A DNA stretch of 64,000 nucleotides, taken from positions 2,429,832 to 2,493,831 of the forward strand of contig NZ_LR733304.1 in NCBI RefSeq assembly GCF_902506105.1, in the 5' to 3' direction. The DNA comes from Aeromicrobium sp. 9AM. Lineage in GTDB: Bacteria > Actinomycetota > Actinomycetes > Propionibacteriales > Nocardioidaceae. A program made the translations under genes and the position numbers. Each line of letters opens with the position of its first letter. Positions within the stretch are counted from its first letter, which is position 1. The notes under the pieces are model-generated. The model was given only the letters and a program-made list of their open reading frames with translations. It was not told the origin of the DNA and made no database searches. Below, piece after piece: positions 40,589 to 48,497 of this stretch.

Positions 40589-43014
40589 GCCTTCCCCGGC
40601 TCGTCATCGCGGCGCCGGCGTCCGGCCACGGCAAGACCACGGTCGCCACGGGGCTGATGGCAGCGCTGTCGCGCGCCGGCCATGAGGTGTCGGGCCACAA
40701 GGTCGGCCCGGACTACATCGACCCCGGCTATCACGCGCTCGCGACCGGCAAGCCAGGCCGCAACCTCGACCCGCACCTCGTCGGTGAGGAGCGCCTCGTC
40801 CCGCTGCTCCTGCACGGCGCACGTGGCGCCGACCTCGCGATCATCGAGGGCGTCATGGGCCTGTACGACGGACAGATCGGCGGCGAGGGATTCGCGTCGA
40901 CCGCTCACGTCGCCACGGTCACGCGTACGCCCGTGGTGCTGGTCGTCGACATCTCGCACGCGTCACGCTCGATCGCCGCGCTGGTGCAGGGCATGGTCGC
41001 CTTCGACCCGTCGGTGCGCATCGTCGGCGTGATCCTCAACAAGGCCGGCTCCCCGCGGCATGCCGGCGAGGTCGTCAGCGCGCTCGAGTCGACCGGGTTG
41101 CCGGTGCTCGGCGTGCTGCAGCGCGACGACGGCATCGTCGCCCCGTCGCGGCACCTCGGCCTCGTACCGGCTGCCGAGCGCGACGACGCGGCTCACGCCC
41201 TCGACCGGCTGGCCGCGCAGATCGCCGAGAAGATCGACCTCGAACAGCTCCTGGCGCTGGCACGCTCCGCGCCGGGCCTCGAGGCCGAGCCGTGGGATGC
41301 GGCTCAAGAGATGAGCGTCCCGGGTGCCGGACGACCGATCGTTGCCATGGCCGGCGGGCGGGCGTTCACGTTCCGCTACGCCGAGACCGAGGAGCTGCTG
41401 CGCGCTGCCGGGTGCGACGTCGTGACGTTCGACCCGCTCACCGACGAGGCGCTGCCCGAAGGCACCGCCGGGCTCTACCTCGGCGGCGGCTTCCCCGAGG
41501 TGCATGCCGCTGGGCTCTCCGCCAACGCACCGCTGCGTGACGCGCTCCGTGCGGCCGTGGACTCCGGCATGCCGACGTACGCCGAGTGCGCCGGCCTGCT
41601 CTACCTCTGCCGATCCGTCGACGGCATGCCCATGGTGGGCGCGCTCGACGCCGAAGCGGTCATGACGCCACGGCTCACGCTCTCGTATCGCACCGCGATC
41701 GTCCCGGCCGACCAGCTGACCGGTGTCGCGGGCACCCGCGTCACCGGGCACGAGTTCCACCGAACCGGGTTGGTCGAGCCTGTCGAAGCCACCGGTCCTG
41801 CCTGGCTCGTCGACGGTCAGCCGCACGGCTTCGGCTCATCCACGCTGCACGCCTCCTACCTGCACACCCACTGGGCCGGCCACCCGAAGATGGCCCAGCG
41901 CTTCGCCGACGCGGTCCACGCGTACGTGCCATCGGTCGGGACTCGCCCCTCGCCCGTTGAGCTTGTCGAAACGCCTGACGTCCTTTCGACAAGCTCAAGG
42001 ACCGAGGGGTTGCGTTGGCATGGCGACCGGGAGCTGGCACCGGGGCTCATCGACTTCGCGGTCAACATCCATGACGACGTACGACCGGAGTGGCTCGAGG
42101 CAGCGCTGCGCGAGAGCCTCGGCGACATCGGGGCCTACCCCGACGCAACGGCGGCCCAGCACGCCATCGCCCAGCGCCACGGTCGCCGCATCGACGAGGT
42201 GCTGCCGACCGCCGGCGCCGCCGAGGCCTTCGGACTCATCGCCAGGGCACGGGCCTGGCGCCGACCCGTCGTCGTGCACCCGCAGTTCACCGAGCCGGAC
42301 GTCGCCCTCGCCGCTGCCGGCCACCACCCCGAGCACGTCATCACCGACCCCGCGAACGGGTTCGTCCTCGACCCGTCGCAGGTCCCCGACGACGCCGACC
42401 TCGTGATGATCGGCAACCCCACGAACCCGACCAGCGTCCTGCACCCCGACCAGTCCCTGCGCCGACTCGTGCGGCCCGGTCGCGTCGTCGTGGTCGACGA
42501 GGCGTTCATGGACTCGGTGCCCGACGAACGCCACTCCCTCGCCGCAATCGCCGATCCCGGCCTCCTGGTCGTGCGCAGCCTCACCAAGCTCTGGTCGATC
42601 CCCGGCATCAGGGCCGGGTACGTCCTGGGGTCGCCGCAGCTGCTCGCCGAGCTCAAGCTCCACCAGGCCCCGTGGTCGGTGTCGACCGCAGCGATCGCCG
42701 CGATGATCGCGACGGCGACACCCGAGGCGCTCGCCGAGGCCGCGAAGCGTACGACCCGGATCGGCCAGCACCGCCGCGTCCTCACCGACGGCCTGACCGA
42801 GCTCGGCATCCACCACGTGCCAGCCGCTGCGCCCTACGTCCTCGCCAAGGTCGGCACCGGCGCCCACGACCGGCTCCGCACCGCGGGCTACGCCGTACGC
42901 CGCGCCGACACGTTCCCCGGTCTCGACGACACCTGGGTGCGCATCGCCGTGCGCAAGCCCGACACGACGCGCAAGCTGCTCTCGACGTTGCGGATCGAGG
43001 GGCCATGGACCTGA
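40582..43014 (+). CDS. cobBC: CobB-CobC fusion: cobyrinic acid a,c-diamide synthase plus threonine-phosphate decarboxylase-like domain
   Basis: An 810-aa fusion. Residues 1-455 are hydrogenobyrinate a,c-diamide synthase: ATP-binding PASGHGKTT near 12, VGPDYIDPGYH, and a class I glutamine amidotransferase with Cys in YAECAGLLYL and His in YLHTHW. Residues about 475-810 are an aminotransferase-fold CobC/CobD domain with the PLP Lys in LTKLWSIPGIRAGY; it would give (R)-1-aminopropan-2-ol phosphate. Family B repeats lie at residues 398-402 and at the junction (459-473). The ATG at 40582 overlaps the cobO stop. The chain is open throughout. Confidence 0.93.
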   Translation: MVSLPRLVIAAPASGHGKTTVATGLMAALSRAGHEVSGHKVGPDYIDPGYHALATGKPGRNLDPHLVGEERLVPLLLHGARGADLAIIEGVMGLYDGQIGGEGFASTAHVATVTRTPVVLVVDISHASRSIAALVQGMVAFDPSVRIVGVILNKAGSPRHAGEVVSALESTGLPVLGVLQRDDGIVAPSRHLGLVPAAERDDAAHALDRLAAQIAEKIDLEQLLALARSAPGLEAEPWDAAQEMSVPGAGRPIVAMAGGRAFTFRYAETEELLRAAGCDVVTFDPLTDEALPEGTAGLYLGGGFPEVHAAGLSANAPLRDALRAAVDSGMPTYAECAGLLYLCRSVDGMPMVGALDAEAVMTPRLTLSYRTAIVPADQLTGVAGTRVTGHEFHRTGLVEPVEATGPAWLVDGQPHGFGSSTLHASYLHTHWAGHPKMAQRFADAVHAYVPSVGTRPSPVELVETPDVLSTSSRTEGLRWHGDRELAPGLIDFAVNIHDDVRPEWLEAALRESLGDIGAYPDATAAQHAIAQRHGRRIDEVLPTAGAAEAFGLIARARAWRRPVVVHPQFTEPDVALAAAGHHPEHVITDPANGFVLDPSQVPDDADLVMIGNPTNPTSVLHPDQSLRRLVRPGRVVVVDEAFMDSVPDERHSLAAIADPGLLVVRSLTKLWSIPGIRAGYVLGSPQLLAELKLHQAPWSVSTAAIAAMIATATPEALAEAAKRTTRIGQHRRVLTDGLTELGIHHVPAAAPYVLAKVGTGAHDRLRTAGYAVRRADTFPGLDDTWVRIAVRKPDTTRKLLSTLRIEGPWT
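41774..41788 (+). repeat. Intragenic family B repeat inside the CobB amidotransferase domain
   Basis: TCGAGCCTGTCGAAG, the reverse orientation of the family B core. It is read in frame as VEPVEA (part of GLVEPVEATG). Confidence 0.5.
41957..41998. repeat. Inverted pair of family B repeats at the CobB/CobC junction
   Basis: TTGAGCTTGTCGAAA (41957-41971) and TTTCGACAAGCTCAA (41984-41998) are perfect 15-bp inverted copies separated by 12 bases, encoding VELVET..DVLSTSSRT across the domain junction. Confidence 0.85.
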
Positions 43015-43982
43015 CCCCTGGAACCCCCGCCCTCGTGATCGGCGGCGACGCGCGGGCCGCCGGCCAGGTCGCGACCCTGCTGAGCGCCGGCGCCGTCGTC
43101 ACCGTCATTGCCCCGACGGCCACGGCGTCGATCGAGGACCTCGCCGACCGTGGACTCATCACCTGGCACGCGCGCGAAGCCGAGATGGCCGACATCCAGC
43201 AGGCCGGCATCGTCCTCACCGCGCACGCCGACCGCACGGCGCCCGACCGCATCCTCGACCGCGGCACCGTGACGTTGGTCGGCGGCGGCCCGGGCGATCC
43301 AGGCCTCGTGACGGTCGCCGGTCGCGAGGCGATCGAGCACGCCGACGTCATCGTCACCGACCGGCTCGCGCCCCTGGCCGCCCTGGCCTGGGCCCGCCCC
43401 GACGCGGAGATCATCGACGTCGCCAAGATCCCCGGCGGCCGGTCGACGAGCCAGGACGAGATCAACCAGCTCCTCGTCGAGCACGCCAAGTCCGGCAAGA
43501 ACGTCGTCAGGTTCAAGGGCGGCGACAACTTCGTCTTCGGCCGCGGCAGCGAGGAGCTCCTCGCCTGCCTGCACGCCGGCATCGAGGCGCGGGTCGTGCC
43601 GGGCGTCAGCTCGGCGATCGCCGCCCCGGCACTCGCGGGCATACCGGTCACGCACCGCGGCCTGACGCAGGGCTTCACCGTGATCTCCGGCCACGTCCCG
43701 CCGGGCCACCCCGAGTCGACGCTCGACTACGCGGCGCTCGCCACCTCCGGCACGACGATCGTGGTGCTGATGGGCGTACGCACACTCAGCGCGATCTGCA
43801 CGGCGCTGGTGGACGGCGGCCTCGACCCACACACCCCGGCAGCCGTGATCGCCGACGGCACGATGCCGAGCCAACGGGTCGTACGCGCGACGCTGGCGAC
43901 GATCGACGAGGCGGCCGGCGATCTCAGCGCCCCCGCTGTCGCGGTCATCGGTGCCGTCGCCGACATCGAGGGCCTGGCGTGA
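43005..43982 (+). CDS. cobA: Uroporphyrinogen-III C-methyltransferase (SUMT) with short Met8-like N-terminus
   Basis: SAM-dependent enzyme of 325 aa that methylates C2 and C7 of uroporphyrinogen III to precorrin-2, the entry step for cobalamin and siroheme. The C-terminal SUMT is complete (LVGGGPGDPGLVTVAG, ATSGTTIVVLMGV, GDNFVFGRGSEELL, PGVSSAIAAPALAGIPVTHRG). The first ~85 residues are a shortened Rossmann-type Met8/CysG dehydrogenase-like domain (ALVIGGDARAAGQV) without the usual C-terminal Fe-chelation part, so dehydrogenase function is doubtful. It overlaps the cobB-cobC gene by ten bases. Confidence 0.93.
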   Translation: MDLTPGTPALVIGGDARAAGQVATLLSAGAVVTVIAPTATASIEDLADRGLITWHAREAEMADIQQAGIVLTAHADRTAPDRILDRGTVTLVGGGPGDPGLVTVAGREAIEHADVIVTDRLAPLAALAWARPDAEIIDVAKIPGGRSTSQDEINQLLVEHAKSGKNVVRFKGGDNFVFGRGSEELLACLHAGIEARVVPGVSSAIAAPALAGIPVTHRGLTQGFTVISGHVPPGHPESTLDYAALATSGTTIVVLMGVRTLSAICTALVDGGLDPHTPAAVIADGTMPSQRVVRATLATIDEAAGDLSAPAVAVIGAVADIEGLA

Positions 43983-44434
43983 TCCTCTGGGTGCGGCACG
44001 GGCAGTCGACCTGGAACGTCATCGACCGCATGCAGGGCCACGAGCTCAGCCCCCCGTTGACCGAGCTGGGCCGCGAGCAGGCCGCCCGGTCAGCGGAGCT
44101 CCTCGCGGACCGTGACGTCGTACGCATCCTCAGCTCCCCGGCTGTCCGTGCGCGCGAGACCGCCGACATCATCGCCGCCCGGCTCGGACTCGAGGTGGTC
44201 GAGGAGCCGCTGCTCCTGGAGAAGGGTCTCGACGAGGACTACGCCTCGGTGCTGGTCCGCGTGCAGCAGCTCCTGGAGCAGGACCTGCCCGGCCAGACCG
44301 TCGCGGTCAGCCACGGCGACACCATCGGTCTGGCGGTCGGAATGCTGAGCGGCCAGCGGCCCGAGCTCCCGGCCAACGGCTCGATCACCCAGGTCGATCC
44401 CGACACTCGACAGGTCGCCATCACGATGCCCTAG
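43979..44434 (+). CDS. Histidine phosphatase family protein (possible alpha-ribazole phosphatase)
   Basis: A 151-aa phosphoglycerate-mutase-like phosphatase. The phosphohistidine motif RHGQSTWN is at residues 6-13, and the second catalytic His is in AVSHGDTIG near 112. It lies in the chelatase-cobO-cobBC-cobA operon (GTGA overlap with cobA), so a role in cobalamin assembly, such as alpha-ribazole-5'-phosphate phosphatase (CobC of enterics), is likely by context. A second histidine phosphatase role cannot be excluded. The stop is followed by the cbtB riboswitch. Confidence 0.8.
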   Translation: MILWVRHGQSTWNVIDRMQGHELSPPLTELGREQAARSAELLADRDVVRILSSPAVRARETADIIAARLGLEVVEEPLLLEKGLDEDYASVLVRVQQLLEQDLPGQTVAVSHGDTIGLAVGMLSGQRPELPANGSITQVDPDTRQVAITMP

Positions 44435-44440
44435 GATGAC

Positions 44441-44535
44441 TTCACCGAGGTCGAGGAAGCCGGTGAGAGTCCGGCGCAGTAGCGCTACTGTGACACCCAC
44501 ATCTGCGGGTGAAGCCAGACCCAAGGCCTCGGACG
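44441..44535 (+). ncRNA. Cobalamin riboswitch upstream of cbtB
   Basis: P1 CCGAGG (44445-44450) pairs with CCTCGG (44527-44532). The core GGAAGCCGGTGAGAGTCCGG is followed by CAGTAGCGCTACTGTGAC (B12 box) and the closing GAAGCCAGACCC. It is smaller than the other two and precedes the cobalt transporter gene. Confidence 0.9.
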
Positions 44536-44577
44536 TTCATCCATTCATGGGACGCAATCATCCCGTCAGGAGAATTC

Positions 44578-44790
44578 ATGTCACAGGTCACCACCGCCAC
44601 ACCCGAGATCGAGATCCCGTCGATCCCCCTTCGCGAGCTCGCCCCGTGGGCGCTGTTCTTCGGCCTCATCGGGGCCTTCATCCTCTTCTTCATCAGCGCT
44701 GACCAGGGCGCGGTGTCGATCCCGGCCGGCACGGCCATCCACGAGTGGGTCCACGATGGACGCCACCTGCTCGGATTCCCCTGCCACTGA
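44578..44790 (+). CDS. cbtB: Cobalt transporter subunit CbtB
   Basis: A 70-aa single-TM protein (hydrophobic stretch about residues 24-42). The C-terminus HEWVHDGRHLLGFPCH is the typical CbtB cobalt-binding His/Cys motif. Together with CbtA it is thought to import cobalt for B12 synthesis. The ATG at 44578 has AGGAG six bases upstream, directly behind a cobalamin riboswitch. A terminator hairpin lies between it and cbtA, so the two may be made at different levels. Confidence 0.92.
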   Translation: MSQVTTATPEIEIPSIPLRELAPWALFFGLIGAFILFFISADQGAVSIPAGTAIHEWVHDGRHLLGFPCH

Positions 44791-44803
44791 CCTGCCCCGA
44801 CCC

Positions 44804-44836
44804 AGCCGGACCCGCACACGCGGTCCGGCTTTCTCG
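44804..44836 (+). terminator. Rho-independent terminator-like hairpin between cbtB and cbtA
   Basis: AGCCGGACC (44804-44812), a nine-base loop, GGTCCGGCT (44822-44830), then TTTCTC. The 9-bp perfect stem should reduce read-through into cbtA. Confidence 0.8.
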
Positions 44837-44856
44837 GCATACCCGAACGGATTGAC

Positions 44857-45642
44857 ATGACCCCCCGCAACTTCCTCGTACGAGGACTCCTCGCCGGCCT
44901 CATCGCCGGCCTCCTGACCTTCGCCGTGGCCTACATCGCCGGCGAGCCCTCGGTCGACGCCGCCATCAAGGTCGAGTCGGCCGAGTCCGGCGGTGGCCAC
45001 CACCATGACGACGGCGCCGCCGCCGAGCACTCCCACCACGAAGAGGGCGGCACCGAGGTGTCCCGCCAGAACCAGTCGACCTGGGGCCTCCTCACCGCCA
45101 CCGGCTCGACCGGCATCGCGCTCGGCGGCATCGTCGCCCTGGCCTCCGCCTTCGCCCTGGGCCGGATCGGCCGGCTCCGCCCGAGCCAGTCGACGGCACT
45201 CGTCGCCGCCCTCGGCTTCGTCTCGGTGGCGCTCGTGCCGTTCATCAAGTACCCCGCCACCCCGCCGGCCGTCGGCAACGCCGACACGATCGGCTCCCGC
45301 ACGACGCAGTACTTCGTGATGCTCGCGATCTCGGTGCTCGCGATGATCGCCGCGGTGCTGCTGTTCCGCAAGCTCCACGAACGGTTCGGCACCTACACGG
45401 CGGTGCTGGTCAGCGCCGGGGCCTACCTCGCCGTCGTGATCCTGGCGGCGGCGCTGATGCCGACCGTCAACGAGATCGGCGACTTCCCCGCCGACACGCT
45501 CTGGTACTTCCGCCGTGGCTCGCTCCTGACCCTCGCGACCCTGTGGGGCGTCATCGGCATCGTTCTGACCGGCCTGATCGGCAAGCTGTACGCCGAGGAG
45601 TCCGCCACGCAGGCCCGCCGCGACCTGGCGGCGAGCCTGTGA
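44857..45642 (+). CDS. cbtA: Cobalt transporter subunit CbtA
   Basis: Membrane protein of 261 aa with about five or six TM segments. A His-rich loop GGGHHHDDGAAAEHSHHEEGG (outline, residues about 46-66) follows the first TM helix and probably binds cobalt. Family-typical: RGLLAGLIAGLLTF at the N-terminus and FPADTLWYFR near 218. It follows cbtB after a terminator-like hairpin, and cobT overlaps its stop (GTGA). Confidence 0.92.
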   Translation: MTPRNFLVRGLLAGLIAGLLTFAVAYIAGEPSVDAAIKVESAESGGGHHHDDGAAAEHSHHEEGGTEVSRQNQSTWGLLTATGSTGIALGGIVALASAFALGRIGRLRPSQSTALVAALGFVSVALVPFIKYPATPPAVGNADTIGSRTTQYFVMLAISVLAMIAAVLLFRKLHERFGTYTAVLVSAGAYLAVVILAAALMPTVNEIGDFPADTLWYFRRGSLLTLATLWGVIGIVLTGLIGKLYAEESATQARRDLAASL

Positions 45643-46673
45643 ACCGGTACGAGCCGGTCGCCGCGCCGTCGGCCGACGTCACTGCTGCCGCCGCGGAGCG
45701 CCTTGCGGGTCTCGCGACGCCTCCGGGCGCGCTCGGTCGGCTCGGCGACCTCGCTGTGTGGGTCGCCGCCACGCAGGGCACTGTGCCCCCGGCGCCGGTC
45801 GACCGCATTCGCGCGGTGATCTTCGCCGGCGACCACGGAGTCTCCGACCATGGCGTCTCGGCGTTCCCCAAGGCCATCACCCCGGCGATGGTTCGCACGT
45901 TCCTCATGGGCAAGGCCGGCGTCTCGGTGCTCGCCGCCCAGCACGGCGTGACCGTGCGCGTGCTCGATCTGGGTGTCGATGACGACCTGGAGGGCGTTGC
46001 CCCCGAGGTCACGGCCTTCAAGGTCCGCCGCGGCAGCGGCGCGATCCATCTCGAGGACGCCCTCACGACCGACGAGACACTGCAGGCGATCGCCGCCGGC
46101 GAGGCTGTCGCAGCTGAGGAGATTGCCGCAGGCGCTCAGCTGCTGATCAGCGGCGACATGGGCATCGGCAACACGACTCCGGCCGCCGCCCTGATTGCCG
46201 CGTCGCTCGGTCTGCCGGCGACCGAGGTCACCGGCCGCGGCACCGGCATCGACGAGCCCGCTCTGGTGCACAAGATGGCGGTCGTCCAGCAGGCGCTCGA
46301 CCGCGCGGGTGAGCGTACGAACGATCCGGTCGACACCCTCACGGCGCTGGGCAGCGCCGATCTTGCCGCTGCCGCAGGATTCATGGCCGCCGCAGCCCGC
46401 GCAGGCGTACCCGTCCTGCTCGACGGTGTCATCTCGGTCGCCTCGGCTGTCATGGCTGACCGGCTGGCCCCGGGTGCAGCCGCATGGTTCGCGGCCGGCC
46501 ACCGGTCGACCGAGCCTGCGCAGTCGCTGGCGCTCGACAAGCTCGGCCTCGAGCCGATCCTCGACATCGGCATGCGGCTCGGCGAGGGCAGCGGCGCCGT
46601 GGCCGCGGTGCCGCTCGTACGCTCGGCGGCCCTGCTGCTCTCCGACGTGGCGTTGCTCGCCGACCTGATGTGA
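45639..46673 (+). CDS. cobT: Nicotinate-nucleotide:dimethylbenzimidazole phosphoribosyltransferase CobT
   Basis: Enzyme of 344 aa that activates the lower ligand base (alpha-ribazole 5'-phosphate synthesis). Motifs: TPPGALGRLGDLA near residue 23, FAGDHGVSDHGVSAFP near 63, SGDMGIGNTTPAAAL near 170 and the catalytic Glu in GMRLGEGSGA (Glu316 or so). The GTG at 45639 overlaps the cbtA stop, so the transporter and the lower-ligand genes form one operon. No bluB is visible nearby, so the base comes from elsewhere. Confidence 0.95.
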   Translation: MNRYEPVAAPSADVTAAAAERLAGLATPPGALGRLGDLAVWVAATQGTVPPAPVDRIRAVIFAGDHGVSDHGVSAFPKAITPAMVRTFLMGKAGVSVLAAQHGVTVRVLDLGVDDDLEGVAPEVTAFKVRRGSGAIHLEDALTTDETLQAIAAGEAVAAEEIAAGAQLLISGDMGIGNTTPAAALIAASLGLPATEVTGRGTGIDEPALVHKMAVVQQALDRAGERTNDPVDTLTALGSADLAAAAGFMAAAARAGVPVLLDGVISVASAVMADRLAPGAAAWFAAGHRSTEPAQSLALDKLGLEPILDIGMRLGEGSGAVAAVPLVRSAALLLSDVALLADLM

Positions 46674-46683
46674 ACCGGACGCA

Positions 46684-47439
46684 GTGAACGACTCCTGGCG
46701 ACTCGCCGTCGGCACCCTCACCGCGCTGCGGTGGAAGCACCCGACGGCGGTCGACCGGGAGGTTGCTGGGCGGGCGATGCTGCTCGCGCCGTTCGCGGTG
46801 CTGCCGCTCGGGCTCCTGGTGGGGCTGGTTTGCTGGGGCGGCCGCGAGCTGGAGCTGGCACCGTTGGCGGTCGCGCTTGTCGCGGTCGGTGCTTTGGCAC
46901 TTGGCAGCCGGGCGCTGCACCTCGACGGCCTGTCGGATGTCGCCGACGGACTCACCGCGTCGTACGACCGCGAGCGATCCCTTGCGGTGATGAAGGGCGG
47001 CACGGCCGGACCCGCCGGTGCCGCCGCCCTCGTCGTGGTGCTCGGCATCCAGGCGGCCTCGCTGTCGGCGGTGCTGTCCGCTCCTCGCGGGCCCGTCGTC
47101 GCCGGCGTGCTCGTCTGCTGCTCGCGGGCGATCCTCGCGCTGTGCTGCGCTCGAGGGGTGCCGGCCGCACGGTCCGACGGCCTCGCGGTCACGTACGCCG
47201 GCACGGTCGGCCGCGTCATGAGCGTGCTGACCTGGCTCGTCGTGGCGGTGGTCTGCGTCGACGTCATCGACTGGGCCGGCGAGCCGTGGTGGCGCGGCCT
47301 GGTCGTTGCCGGTGCGGGCCTGCTGGTCGGGGCCGCGTTGACGTACCGGTGCGTCCGCCGATTCGGCGGCGTGACCGGTGATGTCTTCGGTGCGGCGATC
47401 GAGGTCACCCTGGCCGCGATGCTCCTCGCCGCCTCCTGA
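46684..47439 (+). CDS. cobS: Adenosylcobinamide-GDP ribazoletransferase CobS
   Basis: Integral membrane enzyme of 251 aa joining adenosylcobinamide-GDP with alpha-ribazole. The active-site motif HLDGLSDVADGLTA is near residue 78, and the C-terminal GGVTGDVFGAAIE is typical, with about six TM helices between them. The GTG at 46684 is ten bases after cobT. It acts at the cytoplasmic membrane. Confidence 0.94.
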   Translation: MNDSWRLAVGTLTALRWKHPTAVDREVAGRAMLLAPFAVLPLGLLVGLVCWGGRELELAPLAVALVAVGALALGSRALHLDGLSDVADGLTASYDRERSLAVMKGGTAGPAGAAALVVVLGIQAASLSAVLSAPRGPVVAGVLVCCSRAILALCCARGVPAARSDGLAVTYAGTVGRVMSVLTWLVVAVVCVDVIDWAGEPWWRGLVVAGAGLLVGAALTYRCVRRFGGVTGDVFGAAIEVTLAAMLLAAS

Positions 47440-47451
47440 AGAATTCCTGTC

Positions 47452-47898
47452 GTGGAGCTCATCCCCTGCGACTGGTCGGACCCCGACGCCGAGGCGCTGC
47501 GAGCCGCCCAGCGCATCGACATCGAGGAGCGCTACGGCACGCCCGACAGCGAGCCGGGGCCGGCGCCGACTGCCGATGACATCACGGCGTTCTTCCTGCT
47601 GCGGGACGGCAACGTCGCCGTGGCGTGCGGCGGTCTGCGAGCGATCGACCGCACGAGCGGCGAGATCAAGCGGATGTTCGTGCCCGCGGAGCACCGCGGC
47701 CGTGGCCTCTCGCGGCTCGTCCTGACCGGCCTCGAGGAGCACGCCCGGTCACTGGGCTGGACCCGGCTGCTGCTGGAGACCGGCGACCAGCAGCCCGAGG
47801 CCATCGGCCTCTACATCTCGGCCGGCTACGAGCCGATCCCCAACTTCGGCCACTACGCCGACAGCGACATCTCGCTCTGCTTCGCCAAGAACCTCTGA
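47452..47898 (+). CDS. GNAT N-acetyltransferase
   Basis: A 148-aa acetyltransferase with the acetyl-CoA loop RMFVPAEHRGRGLSRL (RxxGxG-like, residues about 73-88) and the C-terminal IGLYISAGYEPIPNFGHY. Substrate unknown. The GTG at 47452 is 12 bases after cobS, so it is probably transcribed with the cobT-cobS genes, although no acetylation step belongs to known cobalamin synthesis. It converges on cobU. Confidence 0.82.
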   Translation: MELIPCDWSDPDAEALRAAQRIDIEERYGTPDSEPGPAPTADDITAFFLLRDGNVAVACGGLRAIDRTSGEIKRMFVPAEHRGRGLSRLVLTGLEEHARSLGWTRLLLETGDQQPEAIGLYISAGYEPIPNFGHYADSDISLCFAKNL

Positions 47899-47907
47899 CG
47901 GCGGACC

Positions 47908-48438
47908 TCAGAGGCGCAGGACGCGACCCGCGACGACGAGCATGACGTCCTCGCACTCCTCGGCGACGCGCTGGTTGACCGTGCCGAGGATGTCGCGGAA
48001 CACCCGGCCCGACCGGTGCTCCGGGACGACGCTCATGCCGACCTCGTTGGTCACCGCCACGACCGTGCCCTCGTGCTCGCCGATCGCGGCCAGGGCGTCG
48101 TCGAGCCGCTCGAACAGCACGGGCTCCCAGTCCTCGAGCACGGCGTCCCAGCCGTCGAGCTCGTCGATGATCGACGTGACCCACGTACCGAGGCAGTCGA
48201 TCAGCACAGCGCCATCGGCCGAGCGGACCGCATCGCCGAGGTCGGTGGTCTCGACGGTCTTCCAGTAGGACGGCCGCCGGCTCTGGTGCCGGGCCACCCG
48301 CGCGGCCCACTCGGGATCCGAGACCGGATCGGCAGGCGGGCCCGGGGCGACATACGTGACCGTCGGCTCGGCCAGCAGCAACGACTCGGCATGGAACGAC
48401 TTGCCGGAGCGCACACCGCCCGTGATCAGGACCTTCAT
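47908..48438 (-). CDS. cobU: Adenosylcobinamide kinase/GTP guanylyltransferase CobU
   Basis: A 176-aa bifunctional enzyme that phosphorylates adenosylcobinamide and attaches GMP. Walker A GGVRSGKS is at residues 7-14, and the guanylylated His is in RHQSRRPSYWKTVE near 50. It is transcribed alone toward the GNAT gene. The ATG at 48438 is 59 bases from the divergently transcribed cobD. Its product feeds CobS (46684-47439). Confidence 0.94.
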   Translation of the reverse strand: MKVLITGGVRSGKSFHAESLLLAEPTVTYVAPGPPADPVSDPEWAARVARHQSRRPSYWKTVETTDLGDAVRSADGAVLIDCLGTWVTSIIDELDGWDAVLEDWEPVLFERLDDALAAIGEHEGTVVAVTNEVGMSVVPEHRSGRVFRDILGTVNQRVAEECEDVMLVVAGRVLRL

Positions 48439-48497
48439 CGCACCTCGCTACTGTCGATCTCACCTTACCGACCACGACAGTCCCCTGAGGAGCCCGA

